DNA of 64,000 nt from positions 434,001-498,000 of the forward strand of contig NHTQ01000001.1 of assembly GCA_002166865.1 (NCBI GenBank). Reading direction: 5' to 3'. Made by a program: the position numbers and the translations under genes. Origin of the DNA: Rhodobacteraceae bacterium WFHF2C18. Its GTDB lineage: Bacteria; Pseudomonadota; Alphaproteobacteria; Rhodobacterales; Rhodobacteraceae. Under the pieces are notes generated by a model. It saw nothing but the letters and a program-made list of their open reading frames with translations, ran no database searches and was not told where the DNA came from. Below, piece after piece: positions 18,668-28,226 of this stretch. Every line of letters begins with the position of its first letter. Position 1 is the stretch's first letter.

Positions 18668-20193
18668 GTCCGGGCCGGCAGGATCAGCAGTTGCAGGGCT
18701 GCCCGGCGCGCGGTGTCCTCCAGCCCGACGGCAAGCAGGGTCTGCAGGCCGGCGCGGATGCGTGCGACCTGGCCGGGGGCGGCGGTGTCGATTTGATGCC
18801 CGGCGGCCAGGATGGCCTGGCCGAGCTTGCCCGCCTCCAGCAGCGGGGCCTGTGCCGGGGCGGGGCCGGAGGCGGCAAAGGCGGCGGTGATTGCCTTTTC
18901 CAGGGGGGTCCGGGCCGCCTGGGCGGGGGGCGTCCCGCGCGCAAGTCCGGCAAGGAAGCGTTCCGCGCGGGTCTGCGGGACAAAGGCGGCGATCGCCGCC
19001 TCGTACTCCGGAGACAGCAGGGCAGCGCGGAAGGCCGCCGCGCGGGCCGGCCCCTCCAGCGCGATGCGCGCCAGACGCGTGCCGAAGATCTCGGCGAAGG
19101 GGGTGGCCAGATTCTGCCGCCGCATGTCGGCCCAGGCACCGGGCAGGACGCGTGCGACCGTTTCCGCGTCGTTCTTGCTCAGGGCTTTGTCCAGCGCCTG
19201 CACGGCGGCTGCCCGCTCCCAGACCCCGCCGGAGGCCGGCGGCTCGCGCTCGGTATACAGGCCCAGCAGGCGGTTGGCGGGCAGGGCGCCGGTGCGCGCC
19301 AGACGCTCGGCCGCATCCAGGCGCACCTTCCACCCGGCTGTCGGACGCAGGTCGGCAACCGCGAAGGCACGGGGGAGGTTGCCTGTGGGCAAGGGGCTGC
19401 CGGCGGCTTCGTAAAGACGGAAAAGAAGGGGCGTCACCTCTTGCGGCGGGGCCAGGCCGGGTGATCGGCCCACCGTTTCGGGGTCGAGGAACTGCGCGAG
19501 CAGGTCGGCTTGGCGGTCGCTCAGCAGATCCAGCGCGACCGCGCTGTCGTAGATCACCGCCGCCGTCGCCCATTCCCCGGCACGGGCGGTGCAGTAGACG
19601 CGTTTAGCGTAGCTGTCGGAGAGGCGCGGGCGCGCGGCAAGGACCCGGCAGGGCCGGCCCTCCTCGCCGTCCAGCAACGCAAGGTCCAGCCAGGGATCGA
19701 ACAAGGCGGGGCGGGCCGGACCGGCGCGGTCCAGCAACGCCAGTGCGGGATTGACCGCCCCGAACCGGCGCAGCGCGGCGATCCGTGCCTTTAGAAAGGA
19801 AGCGTCGGGGCCGGCATCTGCCGGGGGATCGGCCTCTGCCAGCAGAAGCGTGTAGTACAGGGCCTGCATTGCCGGTAGCGGGCTGCCGTCCAACCGTTCC
19901 AGTGCAGCCACCACCGAACCTTCGCGCCCAGCCTGCCAGAGGTCGGAGGGAAGACCGGTGGTCGAACCGGGCAGCAGGCCCACGGCGTCGGGTCGGGTTT
20001 CGCCCATGGGCACGACGGTGACGGCGGGGGTCTCGACCTCCTCGGCAACCGGCGGGCCCGTCTGCGGGTTGCGCGGCTGAACGACCGTCGCAGGGAAAGG
20101 CTCCTGCAGCCAATCAATGGCGGAAAGCGGCTCCTGCCCCCGCGCGGGGGCGGCCAGGCACAGAAACACGATGAGCGCGCTAATCGGTCTCAA
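18664..20193 (-). CDS. Secreted conserved hypothetical protein (TTG start)
   Basis: About 509 residues. The most sensible start is TTG at 20193 (CCAGGA about 8 nt upstream), which gives a clean signal peptide 'LRPISALIVFLCLAAPARG' before 'QEPLSAIDWLQ'. The first ATG in frame (20265) would add 24 residues of Arg-rich sequence and would overlap the small gene upstream much more. The mature part is Ala/Leu/Arg-rich and helical, resembling tetratricopeptide-type solenoids, but no clear repeat can be aligned. It lies between a 49-residue membrane protein and xerD with overlaps on both sides. Function unknown. Confidence 0.7.
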   Translation of the reverse strand: MRPISALIVFLCLAAPARGQEPLSAIDWLQEPFPATVVQPRNPQTGPPVAEEVETPAVTVVPMGETRPDAVGLLPGSTTGLPSDLWQAGREGSVVAALERLDGSPLPAMQALYYTLLLAEADPPADAGPDASFLKARIAALRRFGAVNPALALLDRAGPARPALFDPWLDLALLDGEEGRPCRVLAARPRLSDSYAKRVYCTARAGEWATAAVIYDSAVALDLLSDRQADLLAQFLDPETVGRSPGLAPPQEVTPLLFRLYEAAGSPLPTGNLPRAFAVADLRPTAGWKVRLDAAERLARTGALPANRLLGLYTEREPPASGGVWERAAAVQALDKALSKNDAETVARVLPGAWADMRRQNLATPFAEIFGTRLARIALEGPARAAAFRAALLSPEYEAAIAAFVPQTRAERFLAGLARGTPPAQAARTPLEKAITAAFAASGPAPAQAPLLEAGKLGQAILAAGHQIDTAAPGQVARIRAGLQTLLAVGLEDTARRAALQLLILPART

Positions 20194-20329
20194 TGATGAT
20201 GTCCTGGCGAATCTCGGAAGTGGGCGGCGAGAAATCGGCCCCAAAGAACGGCCCGATGTAGGCATAGCCCACCAACGCGATGAAGCCCAAAACCGCGAGG
20301 TAGAACAACCACTTGATGAGCCGTATCAT
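20180..20329 (-). CDS. 49-residue single-pass membrane protein
   Basis: Begins 'MIRLIKWLFYLAVLGFIALV' with one hydrophobic helix, then a short acidic tail ending 'QDIIIETD'. A positively charged N-terminus before the helix suggests an N-in, C-out topology. Its stop overlaps the TTG start of the next gene by 14 bp, and it lies 112 bp from the divergent aroK. The coding composition is good although no function is known. Confidence 0.65.
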   Translation of the reverse strand: MIRLIKWLFYLAVLGFIALVGYAYIGPFFGADFSPPTSEIRQDIIIETD

Positions 20330-20441
20330 GCTAAGCCTGCCCGTGCCGCTGCCGCTTTTGGAGACTTTATAACTGGCCTTTTGGTCAAGATCACGTCATT
20401 GAGGGGAAAATCGCGCAATTTTGGCAGGGGAGCGCCGAAGC

Positions 20442-21002
20442 GTGGCAGCCGCAGACCGCTGGAAACTGAAGAAAAACGTGGTGTTGGTGGGCATGATGGG
20501 CGCGGGCAAGACCGCCGTGGGCAAGGCGATGGCCTTGCAGTTGGGGGTACCGTTCCGCGATTCCGACGAAGAGATCGAGCGCGCCGCGAACATGACCATT
20601 TCCGAGATCTTCGCCCGCGATGGCGAGGCATTCTTTCGGGACCGCGAGACGCGCGTGCTGGACCGGCTGCTAGACGCCGCCCCGGGCATCCTGTCCACCG
20701 GGGGCGGGGCCTTTCTGGCCGCGCGCAACCGTGAATTGATCTCGCGCAAGGGCGTGGCGGTCTGGCTCAAGGCCGATCTCGATCTCTTGTGGAATCGCGT
20801 GAAACACAAGGATACCAGGCCCTTGCTGCGCACGGCTGATCCTTATGCCACGCTGCGCGACATCTACGCGGCGCGGGTGCCGCTTTATGCGCAGGCGGAT
20901 CTGGCCGTGCGTGCCGAACCCGATCTTTCGGTGCAGGCGATGGCCGCGAAGGTCGTCGCGGCCCTGGCGGCGCGGCCCGACGTTCTGGAGGTGAAGAAAT
21001 GA
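20442..21002 (+). CDS. aroK: Shikimate kinase
   Basis: 186 residues from GTG at 20442 (GGGGAG 9 nt upstream); an in-frame TTG at 20421 is less well placed. The P-loop 'GMMGAGKTAVGKAMA', the 'DSDEEIE' shikimate/Mg2+ site and the 'STGGGAF' motif identify the enzyme, which phosphorylates shikimate in aromatic amino acid synthesis. Its stop overlaps the aroB ATG by 4 bp, so the two are translated together. Confidence 0.95.
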   Translation: MAAADRWKLKKNVVLVGMMGAGKTAVGKAMALQLGVPFRDSDEEIERAANMTISEIFARDGEAFFRDRETRVLDRLLDAAPGILSTGGGAFLAARNRELISRKGVAVWLKADLDLLWNRVKHKDTRPLLRTADPYATLRDIYAARVPLYAQADLAVRAEPDLSVQAMAAKVVAALAARPDVLEVKK

Positions 21003-22114
21003 GCGAGACGGTACGGGTTCCCCTGGGCGCGCGGGCCTATGACATTCATATCGGCCCGGGGCTGCTTCCGCGGGCGGGCGCCTTGGTCACGCCCCTTCTG
21101 CACAGGCCGCGGGTGGCGGTCATCACCGACGAGAAGGTTGCCCAGAGACATTTGAGAACGCTGCGCAATGCATTGGAAAATAGGGGAATTGCGGTTTCCG
21201 CGCTAACGCTTCCCCCGGGCGAGGCGACGAAATCCTGGGCCCAGTTGGAGCGGACGGTCGAGTGGCTGCTGGCCGAACGGATCGAGCGGCGCGACATCGT
21301 GGTCGCGCTTGGCGGCGGTGTGATCGGCGACCTTGTCGGCTTTGCCGCGGCGATCCTGCGGCGCGGGATCCGCTTCGTGCAGGTGCCGACAAGCCTTTTG
21401 GCGCAGGTGGACAGTTCGGTGGGCGGCAAGACGGGCATCAATTCGCCGCAGGGCAAGAACCTGGTCGGCGCCTTTCACCAGCCCAGCCTGGTTCTGGCCG
21501 ATACCGAGGTTCTGGACACCCTGCCCGAGCGTGATTTCCTGGCCGGCTACGGCGAGGTCGTGAAATATGGTTTGCTGGGGGATGTCGAATTTTTCCAATG
21601 GCTTGAGGAGAACGGTTCAAGTGTCGCAGCCGGAGACGCGGCGGCCCGCGTCCATGCGGTCAAGCGCTCGGTCGAGATGAAGGCGGAGATCGTGGTGCGC
21701 GACGAAACCGAACAGGGTGATCGGGCGCTGCTCAATCTCGGCCATACCTTCTGCCACGCGCTGGAGGCGGCGACGGGGTATTCCGACCGGTTGCTGCATG
21801 GCGAGGGGGTGGCGATCGGCTGCGCGCTGGCCTTCGATCTGTCGGCGCGGATGGGGCTGTGCAGCCAGGAGGAGCCGGGCCGCGTCCGCGCCCATCTGCG
21901 GAACATGAAGATGAAGGCCGAACTGGCGGACATTCCGGGGGAATTGCCGGACGCGGACGGATTGCTGGCGCGCATGGCGCAGGACAAGAAGGTGGTCGAC
22001 GGCCGGCTGCGCTTCATCCTCGCCCGCGGCATCGGGCACGCGGTCGTGGCCGAGGATGTGGACGCGGGCGCGGTCCGCGCCCTGCTGGAGGACGCGCTGC
22101 GCGGGCGGGGCTGA
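20999..22114 (+). CDS. aroB: 3-dehydroquinate synthase
   Basis: 371 residues, the usual length. The NAD-binding stretch 'IVVALGGGVIGDLVGFAAA' and the zinc-site region 'GYGEVVKYGLL' through 'NLGHTFCHALE' and 'LLHGEGVAIG' are all present. It converts DAHP to 3-dehydroquinate, two steps before the product used by AroK. The 3' end lies in a hairpin shared with the convergent acr3 gene. Confidence 0.95.
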   Translation: MSETVRVPLGARAYDIHIGPGLLPRAGALVTPLLHRPRVAVITDEKVAQRHLRTLRNALENRGIAVSALTLPPGEATKSWAQLERTVEWLLAERIERRDIVVALGGGVIGDLVGFAAAILRRGIRFVQVPTSLLAQVDSSVGGKTGINSPQGKNLVGAFHQPSLVLADTEVLDTLPERDFLAGYGEVVKYGLLGDVEFFQWLEENGSSVAAGDAAARVHAVKRSVEMKAEIVVRDETEQGDRALLNLGHTFCHALEAATGYSDRLLHGEGVAIGCALAFDLSARMGLCSQEEPGRVRAHLRNMKMKAELADIPGELPDADGLLARMAQDKKVVDGRLRFILARGIGHAVVAEDVDAGAVRALLEDALRGRG

Positions 22115-22132
22115 GGCGCGGGCGGCTCAGCC
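22109..22132. terminator. Hairpin overlapping both stop codons of convergent aroB and acr3
   Basis: A perfect 7-bp stem (GGCTGAG / CTCAGCC) with a 10-nt loop. The left arm contains the aroB TGA and the right arm the complement of the acr3 TGA. With only 12 bp between the genes it is placed to act as a bidirectional terminator, although there is no T-run. Confidence 0.45.
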
Positions 22133-23182
22133 GGGGAACCAGTGCCGCGTGCGGTTGGCGACCGCCACCAGCGACAGCATCACCGGCACCTCGACCAGCA
22201 CGCCGACCACCGTGGCCAGCGCCGCGCCGGAGCCGAGGCCGAACAGGCCGATCGCCACGGCGACCGCCAGTTCGAAGAAGTTGGACGTGCCGATGAGCGC
22301 GCAGGGCGCGGCGATGGGGAACGGCACCCGCCACGCCCAGGCGGCCGCGTAGGCGACGGCGAAGATGCCGTAGGTCTGCAGCAGCAGCGGCACCGCGATC
22401 ATCCCGATGACGAGCGGCGTCTCCAGGATCACCTGCCCCTGGAAGCCGAAGAGCAGCACCACGGTGAGCAGCAGCCCGGCGATGGTCAGCGGCTTGAGCC
22501 GGTCGCGGAACGCCTCCACCGCCAGCTCGCCGCCGCGCCGGGCCAGCCGGGCGCGGGTGGCGATGCCGGCGAGGAGCGGGATGACGATATAGAGGGCCAC
22601 CGACAGCACCAGCGTGTCCCACGGCACGGCGATGTCGGTCACCCCCAGCAGCAGTGCCACGATGGGGGCGAAGGCGAAGACCATGATGACGTCGTTCACG
22701 CTGACCTGCACCAAGGTATAGGTCGCGTCGCCGCGGGTGAGCTGCGACCAGACGAAGACCATCGCCGTGCAGGGCGCCGCGCCCAGCAGGATCAGCCCGG
22801 CGAGGTATTGCTGCGCGTCCGCGAAGGGAATGGCATCGGCGAAGACGACGTGGAAGAACAGCCCGCCCAGAAGCGCCATGGTGAAGGGCTTGACCAGCCA
22901 GTTGACGGCCAGCGTGATGACCAGCCCCTTGGGCCGCTCGCCGATGCGGCCGAGCGCGGTGAAATCCACCCCGACCATCATCGGGTAGACCATCGCCCAG
23001 ATCAGCACCGCCACGGCCAGGTTGACCCTGGCGACCTCCAGTGCGGAGAGCGCCGCGAAGACGCCGGGCACGAGGTTGCCCAGCAGGACCCCAGCGCCGA
23101 TGGCGAGCGCCACCCAGAGCGACAGCCAGCGCTCGAAGGGGCCGATGCCGCCGGCGGCGGCGCGATGCGTGGTGTCGGTCAT
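22127..23182 (-). CDS. acr3: Arsenite efflux transporter of the ACR3 family
   Basis: 351 residues, ten predicted membrane segments. The motifs '[15 protein letters not shown]' (containing the conserved Cys), '[18 protein letters not shown]' and '[20 protein letters not shown]' are typical of ACR3 (BASS superfamily), which exports arsenite. The ATG at 23182 follows the arsC-like gene by 17 bp in the same direction, so the two form one operon. Confidence 0.92.
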   Translation of the reverse strand: MTDTTHRAAAGGIGPFERWLSLWVALAIGAGVLLGNLVPGVFAALSALEVARVNLAVAVLIWAMVYPMMVGVDFTALGRIGERPKGLVITLAVNWLVKPFTMALLGGLFFHVVFADAIPFADAQQYLAGLILLGAAPCTAMVFVWSQLTRGDATYTLVQVSVNDVIMVFAFAPIVALLLGVTDIAVPWDTLVLSVALYIVIPLLAGIATRARLARRGGELAVEAFRDRLKPLTIAGLLLTVVLLFGFQGQVILETPLVIGMIAVPLLLQTYGIFAVAYAAAWAWRVPFPIAAPCALIGTSNFFELAVAVAIGLFGLGSGAALATVVGVLVEVPVMLSLVAVANRTRHWFPG

Positions 23183-23199
23183 GGGGCGGGTCCCTTTTA

Positions 23200-23727
23200 T
23201 CAGGCCGGGCGCGGCGGGGTCGGCGGCCGTGCGCCCTCCCGCCCGATCCGGTCGATCCGGTCCTGCAGCGCCGGCCGGTCGAGCCGGTCCATGGGCAGGG
23301 TCACGAAAGCGGCGATGCGGCTCTGCAGCATCCGGTAGGCGTCGGAGAAGGCCAGCGCGATCGCGGCGTCGCCGCCGGTGGCCGCGGCGGGGTCGGGCAC
23401 CCCCCAGTGGGCGGTGACGGGGCGGCCGGGCCAGACCGGGCATGGCTCGGCCGCGGATGCATCGCAGAGGGTGACGACGAAATCCATCTCCGGGGCGCCC
23501 GGGGCGGCGAAGTCGTCGCGGCTCTTGGTGCGCAGACCCGAGATGTCGTGGCCGTGATGCTGCAGCAGCGCCATGGCGCGCGGGTGGGGGCCGCCGGCGG
23601 GGTCGGCGCCGGCGGAGAAACCGCGGAACAGGCCCCGCCCCTCGCGGTTCACGATGGCCTCGGCCGTGAGCGAGCGGGCGGAATTGCCGTGGCAGAGGAA
23701 GAGCACGTTGCGCGGCGTCTCGGGCAT
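23200..23727 (-). CDS. arsC: Low-molecular-weight phosphatase-type arsenate reductase
   Basis: 175 residues from ATG at 23727 (GAGGG upstream). The active-site loop '[12 protein letters not shown]' has the Cys-X5-Arg signature, and '[19 protein letters not shown]' holds the later Cys residues used for disulfide relay in thioredoxin-type ArsC enzymes. The product reduces arsenate to arsenite, which ACR3 exports. The C-terminal ~35 residues are Arg/Pro-rich. No arsR or arsH is adjacent. Confidence 0.88.
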   Translation of the reverse strand: MPETPRNVLFLCHGNSARSLTAEAIVNREGRGLFRGFSAGADPAGGPHPRAMALLQHHGHDISGLRTKSRDDFAAPGAPEMDFVVTLCDASAAEPCPVWPGRPVTAHWGVPDPAAATGGDAAIALAFSDAYRMLQSRIAAFVTLPMDRLDRPALQDRIDRIGREGARPPTPPRPA

Positions 23728-23744
23728 GGGCCCTCGGCATGACA

Positions 23745-23768
23745 GTATTTCGATAATTCGCGAAATAC
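23745..23768 (-). promoter_or_regulatory. Probable ArsR-type operator upstream of the ars operon
   Basis: An 8-bp perfect inverted repeat, GTATTTCG / CGAAATAC, separated by 8 bp, 17 bp upstream of the arsC ATG. AT-rich dyads with TTCG/CGAA arms are typical of ArsR/SmtB-family sites. No arsR gene is present in the window. Confidence 0.5.
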
Positions 23769-23801
23769 GGAAAACGCGCTGCGGAGTCAACGACCCCCGG
23801 G

Positions 23802-23862
23802 GGCGCTCATCAGCCCTTGCGGGCGTCTTCGTGAAGAGCGCCCGAAGGAAGCGATGAGCGCC
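23802..23862 (-). terminator. Nested inverted repeats after tyrS
   Basis: The outer stem is a perfect 10 bp (GGCGCTCATC / GATGAGCGCC). Inside it is an imperfect stem (GGGCGTCTTC / GAAGAGCGCCC). It lies just beyond the tyrS stop and before the ars promoter. There is no T-run, so terminator function is inferred from position. Confidence 0.4.
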
Positions 23863-23880
23863 GCGCCGGGGCCCGGACGG

Positions 23881-25134
23881 CTACTCGGCCAGCTTGACCA
23901 GCGCGTGCCGCTTCTTGCCGGCGCTGAGCTTGATCGGGGAGGCCAGTGCGGCGGCATCGATCATCAAGCCGGGGTCGGTGAGGGGCCGGTCGTCCATCTT
24001 CGCGCCCTTCTCGGCGATCAGGCGCTTGGCCTCCTTGCCGGACTTGGCCAGGCCCGATTTCACGATCAGTTGCACGATCGATATGCCCTCGCCCAGGTCC
24101 TCGGCGCCGAGTTCCAGCGTGGGCAGATCCGCGCCCACGCCGCCCTTCTCGAAGACCTCGCGGGCGGTGGCCTCGGCCGCGCGGGCGGCCTCGGCCCCGT
24201 GCAGCAGCGTGGTGACCTCGTTGGCGAGGATGATCTTGGCTTCGTTGATCTCGGCCCCTTCCAGCGCGCCCAGGCGGTCGCACTCGGACACGGGCAATTC
24301 GGTGTAGAGCTTGAGGAAGCGGCCCACGTCGGCGTCCAGGGTGTTGCGCCAGAACTGCCAGAAGGCGTAGGGCGAGCACATTTCGGAGTTCAGCCAGATC
24401 GCGCCCTCGGCCGTCTTGCCCATCTTGCGCCCGTCGGCCGTGGTCAGCAGTGGCGAGGTGAGCCCGAAGAGCTCCGCGTTGCTGAGGCGGCGGGCCAGGT
24501 CGATGCCACCCACGATGTTGCCCCACTGGTCCGAGCCGCCCATCTGCAGCCGACAGCCGTAGCGGCGATTGAGTTCGACGAAATCGTAGGCCTGCAGGAT
24601 CATGTAGTTGAATTCGAGGAAGCTGAGGCTCTGGTCGCGGTCGAGCCGGGACTTGACCGATTCGAAGCTGAGCATCCGGTTCACGCTGAAGTGCCGGCCC
24701 ACGTCGCGCAGGAATTCCAGGTAGTTCAGGCCGTCCAGCCACTCGGCGTTGTCGATCATCAGCGCGTCGGTGGGATGGTCGCCGTAATCGATATAGGCGG
24801 CGAAGACCTGGCGGATGCCCTCGATGTTCTCGGCGATCTGGGTGGGCGTCAGCAGGGGGCGTTCGTCGGCGCGGAAGGAGGGGTCGCCCACCTTGGTCGT
24901 GCCGCCGCCCATGAGCGTGATGGGGCGGTGGCCCGTCTTTTGCAGCCAGCGCAGCATCATGATCTGGATAAGCGAGCCCACGTGCAGCGAGCGCGCTGTG
25001 GCGTCGAAGCCGATATAGGCCGGCACCACCCCGTTCAGGAGCGCCTCGTCGAGGCCCTGGAAATCGGTGCAGTCCGCGACGAAGCCGCGCTCGGTCATCA
25101 CGCGCAGGAACTCGGATCTGGGGTGGTAGGTCAT
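23881..25134 (-). CDS. tyrS: Tyrosyl-tRNA synthetase
   Basis: 417 residues. The class I HIGH-like motif is '[13 protein letters not shown]', the KMSKS-like loop is '[11 protein letters not shown]', and the S4 RNA-binding domain is C-terminal ('[19 protein letters not shown]'). The 'GGSDQWGNI' motif is typical of TyrS. Start at 25134; the divergent anmK begins 63 bp away. Confidence 0.96.
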   Translation of the reverse strand: MTYHPRSEFLRVMTERGFVADCTDFQGLDEALLNGVVPAYIGFDATARSLHVGSLIQIMMLRWLQKTGHRPITLMGGGTTKVGDPSFRADERPLLTPTQIAENIEGIRQVFAAYIDYGDHPTDALMIDNAEWLDGLNYLEFLRDVGRHFSVNRMLSFESVKSRLDRDQSLSFLEFNYMILQAYDFVELNRRYGCRLQMGGSDQWGNIVGGIDLARRLSNAELFGLTSPLLTTADGRKMGKTAEGAIWLNSEMCSPYAFWQFWRNTLDADVGRFLKLYTELPVSECDRLGALEGAEINEAKIILANEVTTLLHGAEAARAAEATAREVFEKGGVGADLPTLELGAEDLGEGISIVQLIVKSGLAKSGKEAKRLIAEKGAKMDDRPLTDPGLMIDAAALASPIKLSAGKKRHALVKLAE

Positions 25135-25197
25135 ATCGCTTGTCCCGGTCTGATTTGCGGGGCATGTATAGGGACGGATTTGGCGAAGGGGAAGGCC

Positions 25198-26295
25198 ATG
25201 CTGACAGGCGCGCGCCACCGTGCGCTCGGGGCGATGTCGGGCACCTCGCTTGACGGGGTGGACGCCGCGGTGGTCGAGACCGATGGCGAGGCGATCCATG
25301 CGTTCGGGCAGACGGGCTACCGGGCCTATTCCGAGCCCGAGCGCGCGGCGCTGCGCGCTGCCCTGGGCCGCTGGTCGGGCGCGGAGGTCACCGAGGCCGG
25401 GGCGGTGGTGCAGGCCGCCCATGCCGAGTTGCTGGGCCGGTTCGCGGAGGTGGATCTGGTGGGGTTTCACGGCCAGACGCTGGCGCACGAGCCGCGCGGG
25501 CGGGGCACGCACCAGGCAGGCGACGGCGCGGCGCTGGCCGTGGCGCTGGGGCTGCCGGTGGTCTGGGATTTCCGCAGCGCGGATGTGCGGCTTGGCGGCG
25601 AGGGCGCGCCGCTGGCGCCCTTCTTTCACTTCGCCTGCGCGAAATGGATGGGGGCGGATGCGCCGCTGGCCTTTCTCAATCTGGGCGGGGTGGGGAACCT
25701 GACCTTCGTGGACCCGCGCAAGGCCGGGCCCGAGGAGGCGGGCGCGCTTCTGGCCTTCGACACCGGCCCGGCCAACGCGCCGATCGACGACCTGGTTCTG
25801 GCCCGGCGCGGCGCGCCCTTCGATTACGACGGCCGCCTGGCCCGCCAGGGCCGTGTGGCCGACGGCGTGCTGGAGCGGTTCCTTGCCCATCCCTTCTTCT
25901 GGAAGGTGCCGCCCAAGTCCCTGGATCGCGGCGCCTTTGCCGAGATGGCGGCGCAGGTGGCCGATCTTGACGATGCCGACGCGGTGGCGACGCTGACGGC
26001 GATGAGCGCGGTCGCGGTGCTGCGGGGCATGGAGCACTGCCCCGAGCCCCCCGCGCGGTTGCTGGTTGCCGGGGGCGGGCGGCGCAACCCGGTGCTGATG
26101 GAGATGATCGCGGTCTCGGTGGATTGCCCCGTGGCGCCGGTGGAGGATGCCGGGCTGGACGGCGACATGCTGGAGGCGCAGGCCTTCGCCCATCTGGCGG
26201 TGCGGGTGGCGCGGGGGTTGCCCACCTCGGCCCCCGGCACCACGGGGGTGCGGGCGCCGGTTTCGGGCGGGATCCTGAGCCGCCCGCGGGCATAG
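25198..26295 (+). CDS. anmK: Anhydro-N-acetylmuramic acid kinase
   Basis: 365 residues. Motifs: '[13 protein letters not shown]' (phosphate-binding start), '[13 protein letters not shown]', '[11 protein letters not shown]', '[13 protein letters not shown]'. It phosphorylates 1,6-anhydro-MurNAc during peptidoglycan recycling. The ATG at 25198 follows GAAGGGGAAGG. It is followed closely (11 bp) by the racemase-like gene, which suggests shared transcription. NagZ at 39.3 kb is another step of the same recycling pathway. Confidence 0.95.
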   Translation: MLTGARHRALGAMSGTSLDGVDAAVVETDGEAIHAFGQTGYRAYSEPERAALRAALGRWSGAEVTEAGAVVQAAHAELLGRFAEVDLVGFHGQTLAHEPRGRGTHQAGDGAALAVALGLPVVWDFRSADVRLGGEGAPLAPFFHFACAKWMGADAPLAFLNLGGVGNLTFVDPRKAGPEEAGALLAFDTGPANAPIDDLVLARRGAPFDYDGRLARQGRVADGVLERFLAHPFFWKVPPKSLDRGAFAEMAAQVADLDDADAVATLTAMSAVAVLRGMEHCPEPPARLLVAGGGRRNPVLMEMIAVSVDCPVAPVEDAGLDGDMLEAQAFAHLAVRVARGLPTSAPGTTGVRAPVSGGILSRPRA

Positions 26296-26306
26296 GGGGA
26301 CGCGCG

Positions 26307-27056
26307 ATGGACTACGACACGGACGCCGGCGCGGGCGGGGGACGGCGCCTGGGCGTCGTCATGCTGAGCACCGACGAGACGCTGGAGTACGAGGCACGGC
26401 AGGCCCTGGCCGGCCAGGCGGTGAACCTGTTGCACAGCCGGGTGCCCGCGGGGCCGCATGTCACGCAGGACCAGCTGCGCACCACCGAGGCGGCCCTGCC
26501 CACGGCGGCGGGGCTTTTGCCGCAGGGGCTGGCGGCGGTGGCCTATGCCTGCACCTCGGCGGCCACGGTGATCGGGCCCGAGGCGGTCGCGCGGCTGCTG
26601 ACCGCGGTGCACCCGCAGGCGCGGGCCAGCGATCCGCTGAGCGCGGTCATCGCGGCGCTGCGGGCGCTGGGGGCGCGGCGCATCGGGCTGGTCAGCCCCT
26701 ATGTGCCGGAGATCACCGCGCCGCTGCGCGGCTGGCTGGCGGCGGCGGGCATCGAGGCGGTCGAGGAGGTGAGCTTCGGCCAGAAGGACGACTGGACCGT
26801 GGCGCGGATCACCGAGCCCTCGACCCGCGCGGCGCTTCTGGCGGCGGGGGGCGTGGCGGGTTGCGACGCGGTCTTCGCCAGTTGCACCAACCTGCGGACC
26901 TTCGGCGTGATCGCGGAGGTCGAGGCCCGGCTGGGCCTGCCGGTCGTGAGTTCCAATCAGGCGCTGCTGTGGCACCTGCTGGCGCTGTCGGGCGGCGTGC
27001 CGCCGGGCGCGGGGCCGGGGCGGCTGTTCACCCTGTCGAGCGAGGAGGCGACATGA
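26307..27056 (+). CDS. Asp/Glu racemase / maleate isomerase-superfamily protein
   Basis: 249 residues. Two Cys lie in equivalent positions of the two half-domains, '[13 protein letters not shown]' and '[11 protein letters not shown]', as in the two-Cys acid-base pair of Asp/Glu racemases and in maleate cis-trans isomerases. '[20 protein letters not shown]' is typical of the arylmalonate decarboxylase/maleate isomerase branch. The substrate cannot be read; ectoine-degradation EutA proteins belong to the same branch. The stop overlaps the next gene by 4 bp (ATGA), so the two are coupled. Confidence 0.75.
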   Translation: MDYDTDAGAGGGRRLGVVMLSTDETLEYEARQALAGQAVNLLHSRVPAGPHVTQDQLRTTEAALPTAAGLLPQGLAAVAYACTSAATVIGPEAVARLLTAVHPQARASDPLSAVIAALRALGARRIGLVSPYVPEITAPLRGWLAAAGIEAVEEVSFGQKDDWTVARITEPSTRAALLAAGGVAGCDAVFASCTNLRTFGVIAEVEARLGLPVVSSNQALLWHLLALSGGVPPGAGPGRLFTLSSEEAT

Positions 27057-28192
27057 GCGACAAATGGCGCCCGGCCACGGTGGCCGCGCAGGCCGCCGGG
27101 GCCTGGGACCGGGACAGCGGCGGCGTGGTGCCGGCGATCAGGATGGCCAGCACCTACCGCCGGGGCGCGGATTACGCGCTGGAAAACCCGGCCAATACCT
27201 ACGGCCGCGACGACAACGATACCGTCCGCCAGGCCGAGGAGGTGCTGCGCCGGCTGGAGGGCGCGGGGGCGGCGTTGCTGTTTCCCTCGGGCATGGCGGC
27301 CATCGCCGCGCTTTTCCGCACGGTGCCGGCCGGCGGCCGGGTGGTGGTGCAATCGGGCATCTACTGGGGCACGACGAAATGGCTGCGCGATTTCTGCGCC
27401 CGGCGGGCGGTGACCCTGGCCGAGGTGGATGCCGCCGACACCGTCGCGCTGGCGGCCGCGTTGCGGACCCCGGCCGACCTGGTCTGGATCGAGGTCCCCT
27501 CGAACCCCTGGCTGAAAACGGCGGATATCGCCGCGGCGGCGGGCCTGGCGCGGTCGGCGGGCGCGGCGCTGGCGGTGGACGCGACAGCGGCCACCCCGGT
27601 GCTGATGCGGCCGCTGGCGCTGGGGGCGGATTTCGTGATGCATTCGGCGACCAAGGCGCTCAACGGCCATTCCGACGTGGTGGCCGGCGTGCTGGCCTGT
27701 GCCGCGCCGGGCGATCCGCGCTGGCAGGCCGTGGCGGCGGACCGGCACGACGCCGGCGCGATCCTTGGCCCGGTCGAGGCCTGGCTGCTGTTGCGCGGCC
27801 TGCGCACCCTGCCGCTGCGGCTGGAGCGGATGTGCGCAACGGCGCAGGGGCTGGCGGACTGGTTGTGCCAGCACGACGCGGTGGAGGCGGTCCTTTATCC
27901 GGGGCTGGAGAGCCATGCGGGCCACGGCGTTGCCGCGCGGCAGATGCGGGGCGGCTATGGCTACCTGATGTCGATGCTGGTCAGGGGCGGGCACGCGGAC
28001 GCGGCGCGGGTGGCCGGGCGGCTGGAGGTGTTCCACCGCGCCACCTCGCTGGGCGGGGTGGAGAGCCTGGTCGAGCACCGCCACGTGATCGAGCCGCACT
28101 CGGGCATCCCCGAGACCCTGCTGCGGCTGTCGATCGGCATCGAGGATGCCGAGGACCTGCGGGCCGACCTGGCGCAGGCGCTGGCGCCCTAG
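27053..28192 (+). CDS. metC: Cystathionine beta/gamma-lyase family PLP enzyme
   Basis: 379 residues. PLP-binding Lys in 'VMHSATKALNGHSDVVAG', 'FPSGMAAIAALFRTV' for phosphate contact, and the closing 'LRLSIGIEDAEDLRADL' are hallmarks of the Cys/Met metabolism PLP family; the sequence fits cystathionine beta-lyase (MetC) best. The tight pairing with a racemase-like gene suggests a specific substrate rather than general methionine synthesis; this is inference. Confidence 0.8.
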   Translation: MSDKWRPATVAAQAAGAWDRDSGGVVPAIRMASTYRRGADYALENPANTYGRDDNDTVRQAEEVLRRLEGAGAALLFPSGMAAIAALFRTVPAGGRVVVQSGIYWGTTKWLRDFCARRAVTLAEVDAADTVALAAALRTPADLVWIEVPSNPWLKTADIAAAAGLARSAGAALAVDATAATPVLMRPLALGADFVMHSATKALNGHSDVVAGVLACAAPGDPRWQAVAADRHDAGAILGPVEAWLLLRGLRTLPLRLERMCATAQGLADWLCQHDAVEAVLYPGLESHAGHGVAARQMRGGYGYLMSMLVRGGHADAARVAGRLEVFHRATSLGGVESLVEHRHVIEPHSGIPETLLRLSIGIEDAEDLRADLAQALAP

Positions 28193-28200
28193 GGCTTGCC

Positions 28201-28222
28201 GCGCCGGCCGCGCGCCCGGCGC
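28201..28222. terminator. GC-rich hairpin between convergent metC and VWA gene
   Basis: A perfect 7-bp stem (GCGCCGG / CCGGCGC) with an 8-nt loop in the 34-bp gap between two convergent genes. There is no T-run. Confidence 0.35.
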
Positions 28223-28226
28223 CGGC

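Noticed and set aside
15998..18796. 932-codon plus-strand frame
   Set aside because: It is a shadow of the CorC-type gene and xerD on the other strand; no domain is recognisable.
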